8,946 nt of DNA from Candidatus Pacearchaeota archaeon (lineage in GTDB: Archaea > Nanoarchaeota > Nanoarchaeia > Pacearchaeales > GW2011-AR1). The DNA lies in assembly GCA_002690445.1 (NCBI GenBank), contig NZER01000225.1:1-8946 (forward strand), read 5' to 3'. This document shows positions 5,209-8,946 of the stretch, piece after piece (the stretch's first letter is position 1; every line of letters starts with the position of its first letter). The notes beneath the pieces were generated by a model that saw only the letters and a list, made by a program, of their open reading frames with translations, had not been told where the DNA came from and did no database searches. The position numbers were made by a program, and so were the translations under genes.

Positions 5209-5228
5209 CTAGCAGGAGAATCGCTATT

Positions 5229-7451
5229 ATGTCAGAGATTAAATATCCATGGGAGATTAGTATCTACCGTGGGGGTATGCTTAGTGTAGTACCCGAACGA
5301 GTGTCCGTCAAATCTGAAGTAGTCATAAACCGACTATTCATGACTGGGTACTCTGTTCGTCCTAAGAGTTTTTCAAAGAAAAAGCTTCCCTGCTGGTCAC
5401 CGGCTTTGTATGAACCAGGGGACAAGCGAGCCAATGCCAATGTTACTGGTATCTCTGCTCTGGTATACGATTTTGACAATACAAAGCTGAAGCCAGATGT
5501 AGTAGCCAGCCGCATGGAAGGAAGAAAGAAGGCTTTCGTGGTTCACACGACATGGAGTCACAAGCCCAAGTCACCCCGTTTCCGGCTTATCATCTTCTTA
5601 GATCGCAAGCTCAAACCTACTGAATATCCCCAAGCATGGAAAACGGTTATCTCTGAACTGGGGTATGAGAATGAAGTTGATACCCAAGCGAAAGACTTAG
5701 CCCGACACTATGCACTGCCAGCGATTCCAAATGGTGCAGAGTACATTGCTAAATTCTATGACGGCGAAGTGTTTAAAGCTGATGAAGTTTCTAAGCAGTC
5801 TGTTGACACGAATGTTCGTATTGATCTCCTACTCACAACAGAGCTAGAGATTTGTGAAGGTGCAGCAATCCAATCTATGTTGGTACGTGACTTAGTGGAA
5901 CTAGGTCCGTCCAAATACAAATGCAAATGCCCGTTTCAAGATGGTTCTTCAGCGGGCAGTGCTTTTTTTCGAGTGCTCAAAGATGGTCGTGCATTCATTC
6001 GTTGCACCAGTGCCAATCATGGCCATGCAGGTAAGCAGTTCTGGTTAGCAGGTGAAGCTAAGAAGAAGAGCAGTCGATATGCATCTCGCAGTGTAGATGA
6101 CAGACTTCAGTTCCTTAGCGAGTTGCCCGATTGGGTTGTGGATTATTCGGAACATCGTTTGGTCTATAATGCATTACAGGGAGTGTTCTATCGCTATGCT
6201 GATGGAGCATGGCAACTCCGACAACCTTTTAGAAAAGAATCACTTATAGATCATTTGATTGGTCTTTTGCCCAAAGGGTTTGATAAATCTCACGCGAATG
6301 CTCTTATCGATCACATTCTTTCTCGGCAGGTTTATGGCTTTGACTGTCAATCTGTCAAAGATAAATTAGTCACAGTGAATAATGTACCACAATTGAATCT
6401 CTACGCTTGGCCGGATTTAGTCCCACAGCAGGGACAGTGGCCCCGTATTCGACAGACTATGGAGATACTGACCAACCGTGATCAGGATGCGTTTGATTGG
6501 CTCATGCATTGGTGCGCTGCCTTAGTTCAGCACCCTGCTCGGAGATCTATGGTCGCAGTATTAGTTTTGTCACCACAGCAGGGTATTGGTAAGAGTTTAT
6601 TTGGTAGATTGCTGGCTGAGATAATCGGACCAGCCAACTCAGCAGTTGTTAGCAATCGTGCTTTGAAAGATAGCTTCAACTCACACTACGTTACCAAACT
6701 CCTTGTCCTTGCAGATGAGGTCGGAATGGGGGGTAAGTCTGATGATGTAATGGCAGAGATCAAAGCTGCCATTACTGATGACCGAGTACATTGTTCTACA
6801 CCTTATGCAGCCCGGATGGATATTGATAATCGGATGACCTGGTGGATGACATCTAATAAACGTCGCCCTTTCATCGTGGAGAAGGGGGATAGGAGATTTA
6901 CGATTCTCTCTCCCGCCCAGGTGGATGCTAAATATCGTGTGATGCTTCGCGACTGCTTCAGTCCTAAGACATCAACTTTCTCTAATGATTTTTACGCAGA
7001 GATATGCGGCTTTGCTCATGAGTTGAACCAGGTAGACATTGATTGGAGGCTCATCGCTTATCCCTATGCCAATACAATCAAAAAGGAACTGCAGTATGCT
7101 TCATTGAGTAGTGCTGATGCTTTCATTGAACAGCTAAAGCATATCGGTCCTTCGCAGATGATGGTTCAATATCCTCCTCCCAATAGCTATATCCATTTTG
7201 CAGGTACAGCCCTTGGTAAGGCTGTGCCATGTGAAACGCTCTATGGTTCTTATCGTGAATGGTGCTCACGAGAGGGGCGAACCGGCGTGTACAGTGAACC
7301 TCTATTTAGACTATCCATAAAGAGTATAAATACTGTACGGATACGTCGAGCACGGGTACCCGGAAAGGGGACGCTTACAGTTTATACAGGGTTACCCCAG
7401 CCCAAGGAGAAAGAAAATAAGAATGTAGTTCTACAGTTTTCAGATCAATAG
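5229..7451 (+). CDS. Primase with C-terminal DUF5906/SF3-type helicase, 740 aa
   Basis: This looks like a replicative primase-helicase. The N-terminal half resembles an archaeo-eukaryotic-type primase/polymerase domain: YDFDN (D81, D83), TTWSHKPKSPRFR with H111 and R117/R119, and VDTQAKDLARHYALP (D151, D156). A probable zinc ribbon follows with CKCPF (C232, C234), C259 and H264. The helicase domain has QGIGKS (Walker A, K455/S456), LLVLADE (Walker B, D496/E497), WWMTSNK (sensor, N543) and GDRRF (arginine finger, R555/R556), a set typical of DUF5906 and related SF3 helicases. The C-terminal 80 residues (LYGSYREWC onward) look like the winged-helix tail common in such proteins. The first Walker A glycine is replaced (P449). 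AGGAG lies ten bases upstream. The AEP assignment is less certain than the helicase. Confidence 0.85.
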   Translation: MSEIKYPWEISIYRGGMLSVVPERVSVKSEVVINRLFMTGYSVRPKSFSKKKLPCWSPALYEPGDKRANANVTGISALVYDFDNTKLKPDVVASRMEGRKKAFVVHTTWSHKPKSPRFRLIIFLDRKLKPTEYPQAWKTVISELGYENEVDTQAKDLARHYALPAIPNGAEYIAKFYDGEVFKADEVSKQSVDTNVRIDLLLTTELEICEGAAIQSMLVRDLVELGPSKYKCKCPFQDGSSAGSAFFRVLKDGRAFIRCTSANHGHAGKQFWLAGEAKKKSSRYASRSVDDRLQFLSELPDWVVDYSEHRLVYNALQGVFYRYADGAWQLRQPFRKESLIDHLIGLLPKGFDKSHANALIDHILSRQVYGFDCQSVKDKLVTVNNVPQLNLYAWPDLVPQQGQWPRIRQTMEILTNRDQDAFDWLMHWCAALVQHPARRSMVAVLVLSPQQGIGKSLFGRLLAEIIGPANSAVVSNRALKDSFNSHYVTKLLVLADEVGMGGKSDDVMAEIKAAITDDRVHCSTPYAARMDIDNRMTWWMTSNKRRPFIVEKGDRRFTILSPAQVDAKYRVMLRDCFSPKTSTFSNDFYAEICGFAHELNQVDIDWRLIAYPYANTIKKELQYASLSSADAFIEQLKHIGPSQMMVQYPPPNSYIHFAGTALGKAVPCETLYGSYREWCSREGRTGVYSEPLFRLSIKSINTVRIRRARVPGKGTLTVYTGLPQPKEKENKNVVLQFSDQ

Positions 7452-7460
7452 GAGAGTGCA

Positions 7461-8946
7461 ATGTTTGTATGGATAGATAACAGAACAATAGCTCAGGGAA
7501 ATATTAATTGTGACATCCCAGGTATGTGGAACCGGGGTAATGGTTGGAAGGTTCCTAAGAATGCATTGAAAACAGTTGGATTATCTAGCAAGATTGTTTC
7601 CTTTCAAATCCGCCCAGGCCGTATCCGTCAGATTATCCAGGAGACACAGAAGACCACAGGTGAACGGGTGTTCCCAGAGTGGATGGAAAACTACCTCATG
7701 CCACATCAGGCGAAGGCTCTGGTTGAGTCCTATGGTCACACAGGCTTCTCGTTTTGGGCACCCCCAGGTAGTGGGAAAACCCTTACGGGTCTGGTCTGGT
7801 TGGAGATGTCCCACTGCCCTTATAAAATCGTAGTTACGAAGGCGGCTGCTCGTGGAACATGGAAAGAAGAAATCCGTCGCTGTACCACACGCCAACCTGT
7901 TGTCTTGAAGGGTAAGAAAGATCTACAAGTAGAATGGGATCCAGATGTTATCTACATTACAGCATGGGAAACACTCATAAACTGGGTGCCCCATATCTTA
8001 AAGACTATTCCAGATAAGTATGCACTGGTATTTGATGAGATTCATCAAGGGAAAAACAGAAAAAGAGTGAAACCTGTTCTTCAGAAGAGCGGCAAGACAA
8101 AGTTTGTACCTCTTAAAAATATGACTGCGAATGCTCGTAAGCTGGCAGATAAAGCTCATACTCGGTTGGGTCTTACAGCTACCCCCATCCCCAATAGACT
8201 GCAGGATCTTTGGGCGCAGCTAGATTTAATAGAACCATGGGCGTGGGGCGGATTCCATAAGTGGGCTGAAAAATACTGTGCAGCTTTTCAGAATGGCTAT
8301 GGTTGGGACTATACAGGGACCAGTAATCTAGATGAGCTAAAGGAGAGGTTGGAATACTCTAAGTATAAAACCAGTCAAGCTGCTATCTCTTCAAACTTAC
8401 CCGATAAACGTAGGCAAATAGTATACCTAGATCATGATGAGCAAAATGCCCCTGGTGGATTTAAGAATGACATCAAGCAAGCGGCAAAGACTGGAGACAA
8501 GGAGCATTTGTTTGAAACACTTCTTCAGGAAGCTGCAAGTCGTAAACGTAAGTATATAGTTGGACGAGTTCTGGAAGCTGTCGCATCCAAACAGAAGGTC
8601 GTTGTATTTACAGGACGTAGGAAAGACTGTGATGTATTGGGCATGGCTATCGAGAGGAAGCTTCCTTCGGGTATCCCTATGTGGTGTGCCCACGGTGGTG
8701 CATTATCTGCCAAACGTGATGCTATCCGAAAAGAGTACATGGAAACAGAAGGTGGTGCTGTTCTGGTTGGTACAGGTCATGCTTGGGGCGAGAGTATTAA
8801 CCTGCAAGATACAGACTTAGCTTTGTTCGTCATGCTACCTTGGACACCTCGCGATATCCGACAATGGGAAGGACGTTTCTGCAGGCTGGGTCAGAAGCGA
8901 CCTGTTCTTGTGTCCTATGTCATCGCAGAAGGTACGGTAGACGAAC
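7461..8946 (+). CDS. SF2 Snf2-like DNA helicase/ATPase, partial (3' end outside window)
   Basis: The frame is open from ATG 7461 to the window edge, giving 495 residues without a stop. AGGAG (7450-7454) lies six bases upstream and overlaps the stop of the primase-helicase gene, so the two are cotranscribed and probably coupled. The visible SF2 motifs are APPGSGKT (motif I, about 100-107), DEIH (motif II, 192-195), LTATP (motif III, 238-242), a Val-Gly-Thr-Gly segment before GESINLQ (motif V), and QWEGRFCRLGQ (motif VI, near 470-480). The QxxGRxxRxGQ form points to the Snf2-like branch. It probably moves on or remodels DNA during phage replication or recombination. Its N-terminal 80 residues match nothing I recognise. 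The ORF breaks off shortly after motif VI, so only a short tail may be missing. Confidence 0.9.
   Translation, partial: MFVWIDNRTIAQGNINCDIPGMWNRGNGWKVPKNALKTVGLSSKIVSFQIRPGRIRQIIQETQKTTGERVFPEWMENYLMPHQAKALVESYGHTGFSFWAPPGSGKTLTGLVWLEMSHCPYKIVVTKAAARGTWKEEIRRCTTRQPVVLKGKKDLQVEWDPDVIYITAWETLINWVPHILKTIPDKYALVFDEIHQGKNRKRVKPVLQKSGKTKFVPLKNMTANARKLADKAHTRLGLTATPIPNRLQDLWAQLDLIEPWAWGGFHKWAEKYCAAFQNGYGWDYTGTSNLDELKERLEYSKYKTSQAAISSNLPDKRRQIVYLDHDEQNAPGGFKNDIKQAAKTGDKEHLFETLLQEAASRKRKYIVGRVLEAVASKQKVVVFTGRRKDCDVLGMAIERKLPSGIPMWCAHGGALSAKRDAIRKEYMETEGGAVLVGTGHAWGESINLQDTDLALFVMLPWTPRDIRQWEGRFCRLGQKRPVLVSYVIAEGTVDE

Overview
The window looks like part of a tailed-phage genome, or a phage-like element. 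All genes are closely packed on the + strand with good Shine-Dalgarno sites, short overlaps (ATGA, 11 bp) and strong intrinsic terminators. The recognisable products are phage-type: a putative metallopeptidase/VWA protein, a primase-helicase and an SF2 helicase. The standard bacterial code fits, with TAA, TAG and TGA all used as stops. A TTGACA-type promoter suggests a host with a sigma-70-like RNA polymerase. The sequence alone does not identify the host, and no integrase, structural gene, tRNA or CRISPR array is visible.

Left module (1-3581). The 3' end of a gene with a CxCxxCGNPR cysteine motif overlaps by ATGA an unrecognised 290-aa gene. This is followed at once by a 500-aa protein joining an HExxH zincin domain to a VWA-like domain through a long Asp/Gly-rich linker. 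About 120 bp later comes a 292-aa protein that tentatively resembles an uncharacterised phage family (DUF6744-like). Proteins of the zincin/VWA type often work with a MoxR-type AAA ATPase, but none is encoded here. The module ends at an intrinsic terminator, and two more terminators follow within 250 bp.

Control region (3582-4451). This 870-bp stretch has no convincing gene. The first 300 bp hold three terminators separated by about 90-100 bp. The next 570 bp are dense in repeats: an 18-bp palindrome nested in a roughly 110-bp foldback, a 15/17 direct repeat, three TAGTACAT octamers, a 23-bp inverted repeat (20/23) whose arms lie about 240 bp apart, overlapping small dyads, and three TTGACACC boxes at exactly 248-bp intervals. 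It is the best candidate here for a replication origin, an operator cluster or a structured RNA locus, and it lies directly upstream of the replication genes.

Right module (4452-8946). A promoter ending 6 bp before an ATG seems to start an operon. It encodes a 130-aa probable winged-helix protein, an overlapping 109-aa ribbon-helix-helix protein, a 740-aa primase with a C-terminal DUF5906/SF3-type helicase, and an SF2/Snf2-like helicase cut off by the window end. A 9-bp GC-rich hairpin without a T-tract sits just before the primase-helicase ribosome binding site. A reasonable reading is that the two small DNA-binding proteins bind the repeat region and control or initiate replication by the two large enzymes. 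That link is inference.
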